64,000 nt of DNA from Paulinella micropora. Lineage: Eukaryota; Cercozoa; Imbricatea; Euglyphida; Paulinellidae. How positions within the stretch are numbered: the stretch's first letter is position 1; each line of letters opens with the position of its first letter. Under the pieces are notes generated by a model, which was not told the origin of the DNA, did not search any database, and was given only the letters and a program-made list of their open reading frames with translations. The stretch is from NCBI GenBank assembly GCA_019918135.1, contig WBZZ01001447.1, positions 52,501 to 116,500 on the forward strand. Reading direction: 5' to 3'. Below are positions 11,965 to 20,977 of this stretch, in pieces. The position numbers and the translations under genes are program-made.

Positions 11965-13203
11965 TTATTGGTCTTCTATAAAATTAACAATAACATTAAT
12001 ATTATTACCAGCCCCAGCCGACACGGCCTTTTGTGTGAATGTCAAAATATCATTCGGTGTTAATTGAATATCGTAAGTTCTGAGATTAATTTGTTGTGTT
12101 GAGGTAGCATTTACATAAAGTTTAAAAATTGTTGTTCCATTCGCTACAGCGGTTGCTTTAGTATCTATATCTACGATTGAAGTTTTAGCATCCACATCAA
12201 CAAAACCAGCCCCCGTCAGTGTTCCGTTCAATATCATTTTTACAATATTTGATTTTGTATCCTCATTCGTAATACTTATTAATGAAGGAAAGACATTTGA
12301 ATAATTGGTTAGACTATTGTTGAATAGTGCTTTATTCCTGATACTTAAAATGGGGCTTTCGGTGGTGCTTGTTTTTTCGTCTCCTTCCGTCGTGTTTGTA
12401 ATACTTGTATTAATAGTGTTGGTTCCTTCAACAAACAAACTACAACTGGCTGTTTTTAAAATTTGTATCCCTTCACCTCCATTAGCATTAAATATACCAG
12501 CAGAAAATGGTAAAGTCGTATTTCGCAGACTTACACCAGTATGGGCATTCGCATACTTAATAGTATGGACTAATTGAAATTCGCCTGTCTTTGGATTTTC
12601 AATAGAAAACTTAATAGCACCAAATCCTAAGTATTGAAATTGAATTTGAAATACATTTCCTTTACTCCAATCCATAAGTGGCATATCGCCCGTCCCGTCG
12701 CACGGGTCGTTCCAGTCTTCTTGTTGAATAAAATTGTCATCTCCTGCAATTGAATGAAGAATGTGCATTCCTGCGGCATCATCCATAAAGAAATAGAATC
12801 CGTTGTTGACATCACTTTCTCCTATTCCTATAAATGATTGATAGCCTTCGGCTTCATCTATATCCCATAAGGCAGTAAAACGACACATAATTCCAGTTCC
12901 TGTTCTGTATTTTATTCTTTTTTTACTTACAATTGATGCTTGTGATGTATCATCAGCAGTTGTTTTCAATTCAGCCATATTATCCAAAAATGACACAGAT
13001 GATTTTATTTCTGTTTTTGTCCATACCCTTGCATTAATGGTATATGGAAAGATTTCTTGTAATACTGGTGTTAATTGAGCAGTTGTTGCTTCGCCGAAAG
13101 CAGTTTTCATATTATTGATTTCAACATGCCCATCATATCCGACTTTGACATTTACAAAATCTCCGTCTGGATTTTGTGCGATTAAATTTCTTTGGTTGGA
13201 CAT
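11965..13203 (-). CDS. PLV probable virion structural protein (spike or receptor-binding candidate)
   Basis: The 412-residue product is rich in beta-type sequence, Asn, Thr and Gly. A middle section (around residues 90-240: TGTGIMCRFTALWD, IGIGESDVNNGFYFFMDD, FSIENPKTGEFQLVHTIKY) has the feel of a concanavalin-like or jelly-roll binding domain seen in virion surface proteins. The C-terminal 130 residues are Thr/Asn-rich. It follows the major capsid gene on the same strand, 46 bp downstream. TATATAC lies 5-10 bases before the ATG. Role is inferred from composition and neighbours. Confidence 0.55.
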   Translation of the reverse strand: MSNQRNLIAQNPDGDFVNVKVGYDGHVEINNMKTAFGEATTAQLTPVLQEIFPYTINARVWTKTEIKSSVSFLDNMAELKTTADDTSQASIVSKKRIKYRTGTGIMCRFTALWDIDEAEGYQSFIGIGESDVNNGFYFFMDDAAGMHILHSIAGDDNFIQQEDWNDPCDGTGDMPLMDWSKGNVFQIQFQYLGFGAIKFSIENPKTGEFQLVHTIKYANAHTGVSLRNTTLPFSAGIFNANGGEGIQILKTASCSLFVEGTNTINTSITNTTEGDEKTSTTESPILSIRNKALFNNSLTNYSNVFPSLISITNEDTKSNIVKMILNGTLTGAGFVDVDAKTSIVDIDTKATAVANGTTIFKLYVNATSTQQINLRTYDIQLTPNDILTFTQKAVSAGAGNNINVIVNFIEDQ

Positions 13204-13249
13204 CTCTTGTATATAAACAAAAAAATATTTTTTATTTTCTTTTTAGTTT

Positions 13250-14758
13250 TTACGACATAAGGATTTCAATTCCCTTAACAACAATAGTCCTCTGAAGAAT
13301 AGCATAAGTATAATAATTCAATTGGACTGCTCCCTCCGCACTCCATTCATACCGCCGTTCGGTATCCAAGGACAGACCAGCCACTTCATAACCCTCTTCT
13401 TCTCGCTTGTCATAAAGCGGGCGGTTGTGATCCCAGAAATCAACATGGAACCAGTTATATTTATACACATTAGAGTTCAAAATAGCAGAACCCTTTACCT
13501 TTTCCTTCAAAAGCATATAATCCTCATCGCGTGAGCAAGTGATATCAAACTGCTGAATTCTATTACTATCCAAAGTAGTGTAATAAGAAGTAATCTTAGC
13601 CTGTGCTCGGTTATCGCAATCAAATGCGGTGTTTGAAGTTTCGGTATTATTGAATGCGCTAGTGTAAATTCGGCGAATTCTCTCACCCTGCGAGCGGTTC
13701 ATCTTCAAAACAAATGACTGAGAACCTGTTGCGAGATTGGTTTTCCAAGAGATATGGTATTCAGTCTTGAACGAAAAGCCTTCACCCGCAATCTTTTGTT
13801 GAACACCCAAAATAACATTCGGGTCGGTTTCAACAGCGAGAAATAAGTTAAGGTTGCTAACCTCTGCGGGTGCTGCGGTGGCGGTCGCTCCTGCTGCAAC
13901 ACTAAGGGCATCAGTTCCATAAAATACGGTTTTCTGCGTTCCCTCCCACACAATCCTCAAATCAAGAATTTCATTAAAACCAATAGTCTTATCAATTTCA
14001 AAAATGGTTCCAAAAAGCATACCGAGAGGAATAGACACATTGATAACGGGAGTTTCGGTGTTATCGGCTCCACCTTCAAAATACTTCGCCTCTTCATAAG
14101 AGACATTTACAACAGATGCAACACCAGTTCCGTTAGCGATGAGCAAATCATTATTACGACGAGCATTGACGGATGGCGGAGAAATTGCTCCTGCGATAGC
14201 ATTACCAAAACGATTTAATGTTGCCTGAAGATGAGCATCGGTATCAATACTACCCGCTACAGTCGCAGCACTTGCTTGTTGGCCCGCATACACGGTAGCA
14301 TTAAAGACGGTTGTAGCACGATTATCAACATTACACTTTTGAAGCATAGCCCCATAACCAGACCCTGCCCCGTGGTTATCCAAAGCCATAAATCTATCAT
14401 AAGAAATCTCAGGCTTCCAAATCATCTTAGTGTAATTGCCAACGTGTTGAAGATTACACAGATACTGACCGCTTCGGCTTCGCAGTTCAATCGTCTTAAT
14501 CATCGGTAGGCAGTCCATAGGAATTCGGTTATACCTTCCACCAGCACCACCCCGAGTTGGTGTGTAGGTAAATCGCAACACTGACCTCGCAAGGTTCAAA
14601 GGACGAGTTGGAATTTCAAAAGTTGATTCAATTCCACCCACGGTGGTAATCGGCACAACCGCAAGACTTTCGCGGGCAGTAAGTTTGTTAAGTGAATACT
14701 TACCGCGGATAAGTTCGCTTTGGCTGTGAGTAAGTTCTCCTCCATATTGGACGGGCAT
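13250..14758 (-). CDS. MCP: PLV major capsid protein (double jelly-roll)
   Basis: At 502 residues the length fits PLV major capsid proteins. The N terminus has the usual entry strand (GGIESTFEIPTRPLNLARSV). The body alternates strands and Gly/Ala-rich loops. The C terminus has the typical final strands YHISWKTNL..., YKYNWFHVDFWD, then LNYYTYAILQRTIVVKG near the end. The protein forms the trimeric capsomers of the icosahedral shell. It stands beside the penton, protease and ATPase genes as in other PLVs and virophages. Fold assignment is from pattern and context. Confidence 0.85.
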   Translation of the reverse strand: MPVQYGGELTHSQSELIRGKYSLNKLTARESLAVVPITTVGGIESTFEIPTRPLNLARSVLRFTYTPTRGGAGGRYNRIPMDCLPMIKTIELRSRSGQYLCNLQHVGNYTKMIWKPEISYDRFMALDNHGAGSGYGAMLQKCNVDNRATTVFNATVYAGQQASAATVAGSIDTDAHLQATLNRFGNAIAGAISPPSVNARRNNDLLIANGTGVASVVNVSYEEAKYFEGGADNTETPVINVSIPLGMLFGTIFEIDKTIGFNEILDLRIVWEGTQKTVFYGTDALSVAAGATATAAPAEVSNLNLFLAVETDPNVILGVQQKIAGEGFSFKTEYHISWKTNLATGSQSFVLKMNRSQGERIRRIYTSAFNNTETSNTAFDCDNRAQAKITSYYTTLDSNRIQQFDITCSRDEDYMLLKEKVKGSAILNSNVYKYNWFHVDFWDHNRPLYDKREEEGYEVAGLSLDTERRYEWSAEGAVQLNYYTYAILQRTIVVKGIEILMS

Positions 14759-14838
14759 TTTTGTTTTTGTTTTGAAGTAGTGTAAGTTGATTAATACACG
14801 AAATATATCTATAGAAAAAAATAAATAATTCTAAATAT

Positions 14839-15651
14839 TTATCTCTTTTTCAAAAGATTGAAGAATGATGTAAATAAATTAAAATAATTAGTTTCACGAT
14901 AAACCAATAATGTCATAACGATACCCAAACCATTAAGATTAATTGCTTGGTCGTTTTCGTCTGTCAAGTAAAACCTAAACACATTGTTTGAACTTGCAGA
15001 TAATGTTTTTCCATACTCACTACCGCTACCATCATAGATAACAGAACCAAAAGGAATTTCGTTGGCCGTGTATATTTCTTGTAGCACATGATTATCTCCT
15101 TCATTCACCAAATCAGATTGAAGGTATAAAGTTTTTTCTCCTGTCAGAATAATTACATTCGGCGACTTAATAAAATCATTAGCAAAGAAATATGTGCTGT
15201 TTCTGTCAAACCCCATGACCTCGTGAATACGAGTATCACCATCAAATATAAACCGCGGTTGAATACCTCCGTTATTTGAAATACTGAATGTTAATTTACC
15301 ATCCTCCGCTTCTGTGTTTGTATTGTTGCTTGAGACTACATAAGTATAGTCATTCGGGCTGTCTGCCGTCAATATCTCAGATAGTTTATTTTTTAAGTTG
15401 TTCATTGTGTAGTTGCCCTCAGGTATTGTAATTAAAGCCTCATATCTGTCTTCGGACAATGTAAAAGTATTATATGGTGAAGCCACAGAGTAATACGATT
15501 TCGGCACATAAATATGAAGAATTTTACAATGTGTTGGATTGTCTAACCCCTTCATATTGACTTCATGTGTAAAGTCGCTGTCTGTCCCCGTTATCCTATT
15601 TTTGCTGTTGATATAGTAAATACCACTACTTCTTCCTCCCTTATACTCCAT
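14839..15651 (-). CDS. PLV minor capsid (penton) protein, single jelly-roll
   Basis: The 270-residue product starts YYINSKNRITGTDSDFTHEV and contains ALITIPEGNYTMNNLKNKLS, a phrase typical of PLV and virophage pentons. Beta-rich segments continue to a Leu/Phe-rich basic end. Pentameric copies close the capsid vertices. It lies directly upstream of the major capsid gene on the same strand, a gene order that is conserved in the group. Confidence 0.8.
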   Translation of the reverse strand: MEYKGGRSSGIYYINSKNRITGTDSDFTHEVNMKGLDNPTHCKILHIYVPKSYYSVASPYNTFTLSEDRYEALITIPEGNYTMNNLKNKLSEILTADSPNDYTYVVSSNNTNTEAEDGKLTFSISNNGGIQPRFIFDGDTRIHEVMGFDRNSTYFFANDFIKSPNVIILTGEKTLYLQSDLVNEGDNHVLQEIYTANEIPFGSVIYDGSGSEYGKTLSASSNNVFRFYLTDENDQAINLNGLGIVMTLLVYRETNYFNLFTSFFNLLKKR

Positions 15652-15708
15652 CGTAGGTGCTTTTTATAAAAACCACCTACAACCTCAAAATCTATATATT
15701 AGAAAATA

Positions 15709-16113
15709 TCAAATGTATGTATCAAAATTACCATATCCATTCTGTGCTTTTAATTTTTCCGCTTCGTCTTCTTTTAAGTCTGTATAACCGCTGGCAAATT
15801 TAAATTTAATACCTTTCGCACGCTCCATTAAAAACCTCATAGCAAACCATCCGCATGTGTCGCTCGTATCACTCTGCTCTTTTACTTGATTAACTTTCAT
15901 TAACAAATAACTATCGGGGTGGCTTTTATCAATTAGTTGTTTCATTTGTTGTTGAAAGTCTTCAGTCGGTTGATATTCAGCCAAAGGGTCATACACTTCA
16001 ACACTCCTGTCTTTATCTAGACTTATCCATATTGCAATCCAATGAGACCCCGCTTGTTTGTGATTGTCCAAATTCATAATAAATCCGTATCGCTTTCTGC
16101 TTCCAGGCTTCAA
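15709..16113 (-). CDS. PLV maturation cysteine protease (adenain/Ulp1-like)
   Basis: The 134-residue frame holds the protease core: His24 in GSHWIAIW, Asp42 in VEVYDPLA, Gln80 and Cys87 in QSDTSDTCGWFAMRFL. That is the His-Asp-Gln-Cys arrangement of adenovirus-type proteases. Such enzymes cut capsid and core precursors during virion maturation. The coiled-coil reading frame at 16150-17523 lies immediately upstream on the same strand. In relatives a similar extension can belong to the protease itself; whether one or two genes are present here is unclear. Confidence 0.75.
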   Translation of the reverse strand: MKPGSRKRYGFIMNLDNHKQAGSHWIAIWISLDKDRSVEVYDPLAEYQPTEDFQQQMKQLIDKSHPDSYLLMKVNQVKEQSDTSDTCGWFAMRFLMERAKGIKFKFASGYTDLKEDEAEKLKAQNGYGNFDTYI

Positions 16114-16149
16114 CTTGTATATTTCATCACTTGCTATCGCTCCGAGATA

Positions 16150-17523
16150 TCATCCATATTTTTTCATTATGTCGTCTATTTCATAAGTCATTAGTCCCCG
16201 CCCCTCACCCTGTTGTTCGTCTGGCGGTGGCTCTTGTTTTGATGGGACAAGCCCCTCCAAATCGCTTCGCTCATCTTGCTGTGGCTCCTCTGGCTCTGAT
16301 TGCTGTGGCTCTTGCTTAACCTCCTCTGGCTGTGTTTGCCGTTGCTCATTTCTATATTTATTTATAAGGGCATTAACATAATCTTTTTTTCTCATTGAAT
16401 GTGTCCATTCTTTTCTTGATAGATACTTTTTAATGTTTTTTACGGAAAACACTTTATTAATTAAATCTTCTAATCCAGTTCCCGTTTGTAATCCCAAATA
16501 TTCTGCGAGTTTCTTTTTTACTTCGTCCTTCTTTTGTCCAACATCTATTTTATGTTCTACAATTTTGTCTATTATCCATGATGCTCTTTGGTTCCAACCT
16601 TTAACATCGTGGCCTTCATTTTTAAGTTTATCCCTTAATGCTTCACCAAGAATTTTAATAGTAAGTTTTTTCTCAACATTACTATTTGACAATCCATTCT
16701 TCAACATTAATCTGTATTTAGCCTCCTCTAGTTGGTTTCCTATATTTTTATTTAATGCTTCTTGTGCTCCTAGCATTTTTTTCATATCATCTATTGTTAT
16801 TTGTTGCTTTTGAAAATCTTTTATTCTTTCTGCTATACTTTGTATTTTACTAGGTTCCCAATTATCTATATCTGCTTGAGTAAAAACTCCAGAATTTATG
16901 ATTAATTTTTTATAGTTTTCAAATTCTTTATTTGGCTTAACTTTTACCTCTGGCTGTGCCTGTTGTTCTTGTGGTTGCCCCTGCTGTGCAGGCATAATAT
17001 ATTGTTGTTGTGGGGGCATAATGGCTAATCTTTGGTTCCTTTGCTGTTCGTATTGTAAATCCTCTACGAGTTTTTGCTCCCTTCTTAGTTCTCTGTCTTT
17101 TTGTTCTTGTCGTTCCTTGATATCTTCCATGTCTTTTCGGTGTTGCCTCTTCTTTTCTTCTTCAGCATCAACTCGTGCTTTTTTCTCTTTTTGGTCAATC
17201 TCATCAATCTTATCGTATTTCTCTTTTCTGAGTTTGTCTAAGTGGTCATTAATGGCGGTTCTAGTATTTTGCTCAATCTCCGACAAACTCTGGACTTTCC
17301 TTAAGTCTTCTTTTCGCTTAGGTGTCCGTCTTGTCTTTGGCCGATTTAGATATTTCATAAAAAGTTTAACAATTTGAAGTGTGCTCATATCATTTGTCTT
17401 TTTACCAAAATTAAGATAATATTTTTTACCCTTCTGGATAATATACGGCTTACCGCTCTTATTCCTATAAACCTGCGGGGGTCTTAATTTCTGTTTCTTT
17501 GTTTTTTTGGTTTTAGCAACCAT
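16150..17523 (-). CDS. PLV long charged coiled-coil virion-associated protein
   Basis: The 457-residue product begins very basic (MVAKTKKTKKQKLRPPQVYR) and has a long Lys/Glu/Arg coiled coil at about 75-165. A Gln/Pro-rich hinge with PPQQQYIMPAQQGQPQEQQ follows near 170-190, then further helical segments. The last 60 residues are Pro/Gln/Glu-rich, ending LMTYEIDDIMKKYG. The ending resembles the lead-in of PLV maturation proteases. It is probably a core or scaffold-like protein or the front part of the protease gene. TATA is at 17526-17529, just before the ATG. Confidence 0.6.
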   Translation of the reverse strand: MVAKTKKTKKQKLRPPQVYRNKSGKPYIIQKGKKYYLNFGKKTNDMSTLQIVKLFMKYLNRPKTRRTPKRKEDLRKVQSLSEIEQNTRTAINDHLDKLRKEKYDKIDEIDQKEKKARVDAEEEKKRQHRKDMEDIKERQEQKDRELRREQKLVEDLQYEQQRNQRLAIMPPQQQYIMPAQQGQPQEQQAQPEVKVKPNKEFENYKKLIINSGVFTQADIDNWEPSKIQSIAERIKDFQKQQITIDDMKKMLGAQEALNKNIGNQLEEAKYRLMLKNGLSNSNVEKKLTIKILGEALRDKLKNEGHDVKGWNQRASWIIDKIVEHKIDVGQKKDEVKKKLAEYLGLQTGTGLEDLINKVFSVKNIKKYLSRKEWTHSMRKKDYVNALINKYRNEQRQTQPEEVKQEPQQSEPEEPQQDERSDLEGLVPSKQEPPPDEQQGEGRGLMTYEIDDIMKKYG

Positions 17524-17751
17524 CGTATATTTTAAACAAAAAATATTTCCTTGATATTTTAGAATTGCGTTTTACTGCCCGACAATATCAAAGATATTGC
17601 TTACGCTCTCCGAGCAGTAAAGGGCGTAATCACTCTACGAGATGGTCGTGCTGTCGCACTCTCACTTATTCTAAAGCATCGTTTCTTCTTTTTCCAAAAA
17701 ATAAACTGGGTTTCGATGTTTGTTGAAGACGTAGTCTGAAACAAATATCAT
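17524..17751. other. PLV non-coding interval with stable stem-loop
   Basis: No credible gene in 228 bp, in an element otherwise packed with genes. It is locally richer in G and C than its surroundings. TTTACTGC (17571-17578) pairs with GCAGTAAA (17614-17621). Inside it, CAATATC (17583-17589) pairs with GATATTG (17593-17599). The interval could hold a structured RNA, a promoter block or an origin. Confidence 0.5.
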
Positions 17752-18078
17752 TTAGAATTTGAGTGCTCCATGTCCTCTCTGCTTACCATACCCCAGTCTT
17801 GATGCTACAGCACCAACACTACCTGCGTAAGGCACCCCGACACTACTTAATGCTCCCGCAGTCCTTGAGATTAACTTATTACCGCGAAGAAATTTATCAA
17901 CGGCAATTGCGGCTTTGCCAACTTTTTGCCAGTTAATTTTACCGCCAGCCTGTCCCTTGCCTCCTTGCTTCTTCTTGTGACCAGTCTTCTTTTTACCTCC
18001 AGCCATGTTGGTGCTTGAGTTAATAGTTCGTTTGCCGATTGTTGGAATGACTTCAACACGAGTTGTTTTAACTACCAT
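17752..18078 (-). CDS. PLV small basic Gly-rich virion protein candidate
   Basis: The 108-residue product has a Lys/Gly-rich centre (AGGKKKTGHKKKQGGKGQAG) followed by an Ala/Gly/Val-rich amphipathic part (GALSSVGVPYAGSVGAVASR). Basic plus membrane-active-looking segments resemble small core or minor capsid proteins of adenovirus-like viruses, but there is no firm match. It lies in the virion block between the coiled-coil protein and the ATPase. A second in-frame Met at the AGGKKK segment is an alternative start. Confidence 0.6.
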   Translation of the reverse strand: MVVKTTRVEVIPTIGKRTINSSTNMAGGKKKTGHKKKQGGKGQAGGKINWQKVGKAAIAVDKFLRGNKLISRTAGALSSVGVPYAGSVGAVASRLGYGKQRGHGALKF

Positions 18079-18119
18079 AAAAGATAAATGAATATATAAT
18101 ACAGAAAAAATAATTAATT

Positions 18120-18944
18120 CTAAATTTTTTTACATGAGACGAAAGTTAAAATTTTTCTTAACTCATCATCAACACTTGAGAAATAAAGAAAATTAAATCG
18201 TTCCTTTGTTGCTTCGTGATACTTTTGAAGAAAGTAATCAAAGTCAAAAGATAAGTCTAAGTGTTTATACACGAGTTCCATTTTATCCTGAGACTGCCCC
18301 GGAAAGATTAATAAATACTCTAACTGCTTAATGGCTTCTGGCCGTAGGTCGTTCAAATACTGACTAGACATAATAACCTTTGATTTATAGTGTCTGTTCT
18401 TTTTTAACAAATCACTTACGGACTTGTCTCTTAATCCACTCCCTAAATCGTCCAAAACAAAAACAACCTCTGGAGTTATATACTTACTCGGCCTTTCTTT
18501 TGGTTCGGTAGTTTTCTTTTTTTCTTCTTTGCCAAAATAAAGAAATTGTGGTTTCTCTATTTCCTCTTTGTCTTGTTTTACTTCTCCTTCGTGTTGCTCG
18601 TCCTGTCTGTTCAGTTTGTCCAATTCATAATCAATGACATTTACACCATCTGATTTAAGAAAGGTATATACCGCCATCGGGTTTCCCCTGTTCTTAAAGT
18701 GCTTTACCATTGCTTTATAAATGTAGTCCTTGTGTATCGTTGAAGCAATAATGACAATGCGGGTCTTTTTGTCGGTTGTCCTTTTCAGTATTTCAAAGAG
18801 TGCTGTCGTCTTACCGCTCTTCTTACGGGCAAGCAAAAATATATTTGCGTAAGGTTCATTAAATAATTTATAACCTTTTGCTTTTTTGTTTCCATCACCC
18901 TCTTGCTTTACTGGCTTCACCTTAATGCTATTGATTTTTTCCAT
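18120..18944 (-). CDS. PLV packaging ATPase (FtsK/HerA, A32-like)
   Basis: I chose the ATG at 18944 (MEKINSIKV) because TATATAAA lies immediately before it and because the longer frame overlaps the upstream gene. Walker A is LLARKKSGKTTAL near residue 40. Walker B is VVFVLDDLG near residue 160. MSSQYLNDLRPEA, a sensor-like stretch typical of the A32 group, follows. The enzyme pumps the genome into preformed capsids. It is one of the hallmark genes of Polinton-like viruses and virophages. Confidence 0.85.
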   Translation of the reverse strand: MEKINSIKVKPVKQEGDGNKKAKGYKLFNEPYANIFLLARKKSGKTTALFEILKRTTDKKTRIVIIASTIHKDYIYKAMVKHFKNRGNPMAVYTFLKSDGVNVIDYELDKLNRQDEQHEGEVKQDKEEIEKPQFLYFGKEEKKKTTEPKERPSKYITPEVVFVLDDLGSGLRDKSVSDLLKKNRHYKSKVIMSSQYLNDLRPEAIKQLEYLLIFPGQSQDKMELVYKHLDLSFDFDYFLQKYHEATKERFNFLYFSSVDDELRKILTFVSCKKI

Positions 18945-18952
18945 TTTATATA

Positions 18953-19315
18953 TTAAGCAAGAAACTCTAGGCACGCAACAATTCTTCCCGCTAAATTTCC
19001 TGTGTCAATATTTCCGCTGTCAGTTTCAAGGACTTTAAATGTATATTGTCCGTCCGACCATCCAACGACCCCCAAATTATAACCGAGATTTGAAATGTTT
19101 GCTGTGGTGCTATCCGCAAATGTTCCAATAATTCCAATTCTGTCCATATAAAGAATTCTGGTTTTGGTTTCGGTCTGGTCGTTCATATAGTGGATAAACT
19201 TAACATTCATTTTGGTGGGTGTGAATGACATTTGGATATTTTTATTAAATGTTTTGCTTCCTCCAGCAAAATCATTGCTTAGAAAAATAATCTTTTGGTA
19301 TTTGTGCTCCGTCAT
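18953..19315 (-). CDS. PLV hypothetical beta-rich protein, 120 residues
   Basis: I do not recognise a family. The sequence is beta-rich with a Gly/Asn/Asp pattern (FLSNDFAGGSKTFNKNIQ, then YNLGVVGWSDGQYTFKVLE), as in small virion proteins. It ends 9 bp before the ATPase start and shares its strand, so the two are probably expressed together. A minor capsid or cement protein is possible but unproven. Confidence 0.55.
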   Translation of the reverse strand: MTEHKYQKIIFLSNDFAGGSKTFNKNIQMSFTPTKMNVKFIHYMNDQTETKTRILYMDRIGIIGTFADSTTANISNLGYNLGVVGWSDGQYTFKVLETDSGNIDTGNLAGRIVACLEFLA

Positions 19316-19378
19316 TCTGACTACGCTTGCTTCGCCACTTCGTGCTTTGTGGTTAAAATATATAAATATAGATATAAG

Positions 19379-19636
19379 ATGATAAAAATTTTATTAATAT
19401 TTGTTTGGTCTGTGTTAGGTAGGACGGCCTGCGACTTTTACTCACGGATAAGCGAAAAAAAGAATGAGAGTTGTGCTTATTGTATAAAGCAAGGGGTAGA
19501 TACGGGGTTTAAGTGTGTTTTCATAAATAACGGAAATAATATGTGCCGTAGTTTTGATGAGGTTTTGCCTTTAATGTGTGCAGGCGATAATAGATGGTAT
19601 ATGACACATTTATACGAGTGCTTACTTCTTACTTGA
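19379..19636 (+). CDS. PLV Cys-rich secreted or membrane protein
   Basis: I chose the ATG at 19379, preceded by TATAGATATAAG, rather than the longer frame that overlaps the divergent gene. The 85-residue product starts with a signal-like segment (MIKILLIFVWSVLGRTACDF). Eight Cys residues then follow in about 70 positions (CAYCIKQGVDTGFKC, NNMCRSF, LMCAGD, YECLLLT), suggesting a disulphide-bonded fold. It is the only + strand gene inside the virion block. Function unknown. Confidence 0.55.
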   Translation: MIKILLIFVWSVLGRTACDFYSRISEKKNESCAYCIKQGVDTGFKCVFINNGNNMCRSFDEVLPLMCAGDNRWYMTHLYECLLLT

Positions 19637-19981
19637 AGAAGGTGATGGAAGGCATATTCCAATCAATAGTGTTAGGATTCCGACATAAGTGTTAGCAACC
19701 TCACAAGGTAAGTTCTTTTCCGATAGCCTTACGATGCAAAGGGTTATAATGGCAATAATGATACCCATTTGAAATAAGTATTTAATAAGTCGGCTGTCGG
19801 TTGGTCTGTTTTTTATACAACAACAATTCCAGTTATCTTCCAATTCGTGCTCTACTTTTTTTTCCTCATTCTTCAATGAAATGTCTAAAACACGATTTTT
19901 CAACTCTGGTGTTAGTTCGCCGTCTATTTCAATGACTGGCGGTGGCCTATGAAGTCTAGTTGTATTATTTGACATTATCAA
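19622..19981 (-). CDS. PLV conserved-type membrane protein with PSP tail
   Basis: The 119-residue product has a polar N-terminal half with a CCC cluster (WNCCCIKNRPTDSRLIKYLF). Two hydrophobic segments follow: FQMGIIIAIITLCIV and YVGILTLLIGICL. It ends LPSPSSSKK. Short proteins with two membrane helices and a Pro-Ser-Pro end recur in PLVs and related large DNA viruses. It is likely an internal membrane or entry component. Its end overlaps the oppositely oriented Cys-rich gene by 15 bp, and its start overlaps the fibre gene end by 17 bp. Confidence 0.65.
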   Translation of the reverse strand: MIMSNNTTRLHRPPPVIEIDGELTPELKNRVLDISLKNEEKKVEHELEDNWNCCCIKNRPTDSRLIKYLFQMGIIIAIITLCIVRLSEKNLPCEVANTYVGILTLLIGICLPSPSSSKK

Positions 19982-20948
19982 TAACGGACACTCTGATTTC
20001 TGCTAGTTGGTTTGCTTGGTCTTGTAGTATATTCATAAGATTTTTATTTTCTTTTTCTAAATTAACTACCTTTTCTGATAATTGTTGAACGGCCTTAATT
20101 AACGGGGCTATAAACTCGGAATAACCTATACCATAACCGACATCACCACTATCAATACATTTAACATCTTCTGGATTAACACTCACACCTTTCAATTCAT
20201 ATTCTTTTCTTTGCTTTGGACACGGAACCATAATTGTTTCTTTTATAAAACCGCCAAAATCTAGCATATCCATTTCTGTTAGTATTTCTTCTAATTCCTG
20301 TGCTATTAAGCCAGTCCTACATTTCTTGTTGTCATCAATCATACGATAGCAGACTGGATTTAACTTATTAATAAAATCTAAGCCTAAACATTCCTTTATA
20401 TCTTCTTTTTTTCTCTTGTCTGAATATTGAATTGGATTAGACAATACCCATAACTGCCCATCGCTTGCTCTTAATGACATTAAAGCAGTATTTGAATTAT
20501 TCTCCCATATGAACCCACTCGTTGAAGAACCATTCACTCTAAATCTAATAGAATAAGAAGTTGATCCTCCACCTCCTCCTGCTGGTGCTGTTCCTCCACT
20601 TAATGATTTATTAGCCCCAGACTGACTCATATAAATCCCCCAGTTTGAATCTCCAATGTCCCATACAAATATTCCTCTCGCATTCGTCCCGTCTGTTTGC
20701 ACTTGAATTGCTATTTTTGTCCCATTAGTTGATGCTGATGCCGTTGTTAGTGTTCCTGTGTATGTAGTCCCCGCATTTGCCGTTATTAATCCGCTCGCCG
20801 TTAATGTTGTTGTTGATATACCCGCATTTGCTGTCATCGTTCCACTCGCTGTAATCGCCTTCGTTGTTAATAAACCAGCAGTGTCAAGTTCTAGAGCAAG
20901 ATTCCAACCAAGAGAATTCCCAGCACCGCCTCCTCCTACATCATACAA
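19965..20948 (-). CDS. PLV fibre part with C-terminal S74 intramolecular chaperone
   Basis: The N-terminal half is Thr/Ala/Gly-rich beta-type fibre sequence with repeats of the form TTLTASGLITANAG. From about residue 180 the sequence is a peptidase S74 domain: YSDKRKKEDIKECLGLDFIN with the Ser-Asp cleavage pair, KLNPVCYRM, and RTGLIAQELEEIL. A coiled coil at the end (LSEKVVNLEKENKNLMNILQ) would trimerise it. S74 domains fold trimeric fibres and then cut themselves off. It lies directly after the long fibre frame at 20978-23572 on the same strand and is probably its distal end. Confidence 0.75.
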   Translation of the reverse strand: MYDVGGGGAGNSLGWNLALELDTAGLLTTKAITASGTMTANAGISTTTLTASGLITANAGTTYTGTLTTASASTNGTKIAIQVQTDGTNARGIFVWDIGDSNWGIYMSQSGANKSLSGGTAPAGGGGGSTSYSIRFRVNGSSTSGFIWENNSNTALMSLRASDGQLWVLSNPIQYSDKRKKEDIKECLGLDFINKLNPVCYRMIDDNKKCRTGLIAQELEEILTEMDMLDFGGFIKETIMVPCPKQRKEYELKGVSVNPEDVKCIDSGDVGYGIGYSEFIAPLIKAVQQLSEKVVNLEKENKNLMNILQDQANQLAEIRVSVIDNVK

Positions 20949-20977
20949 AAATCTAAGTTTGTTATTCCATTTACTAA

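Noticed and set aside
13322-13534. Plus-strand frames inside the capsid, fibre and coiled-coil genes
   Set aside because: They lie antisense to long, well-supported virion genes and read as low-complexity complements.
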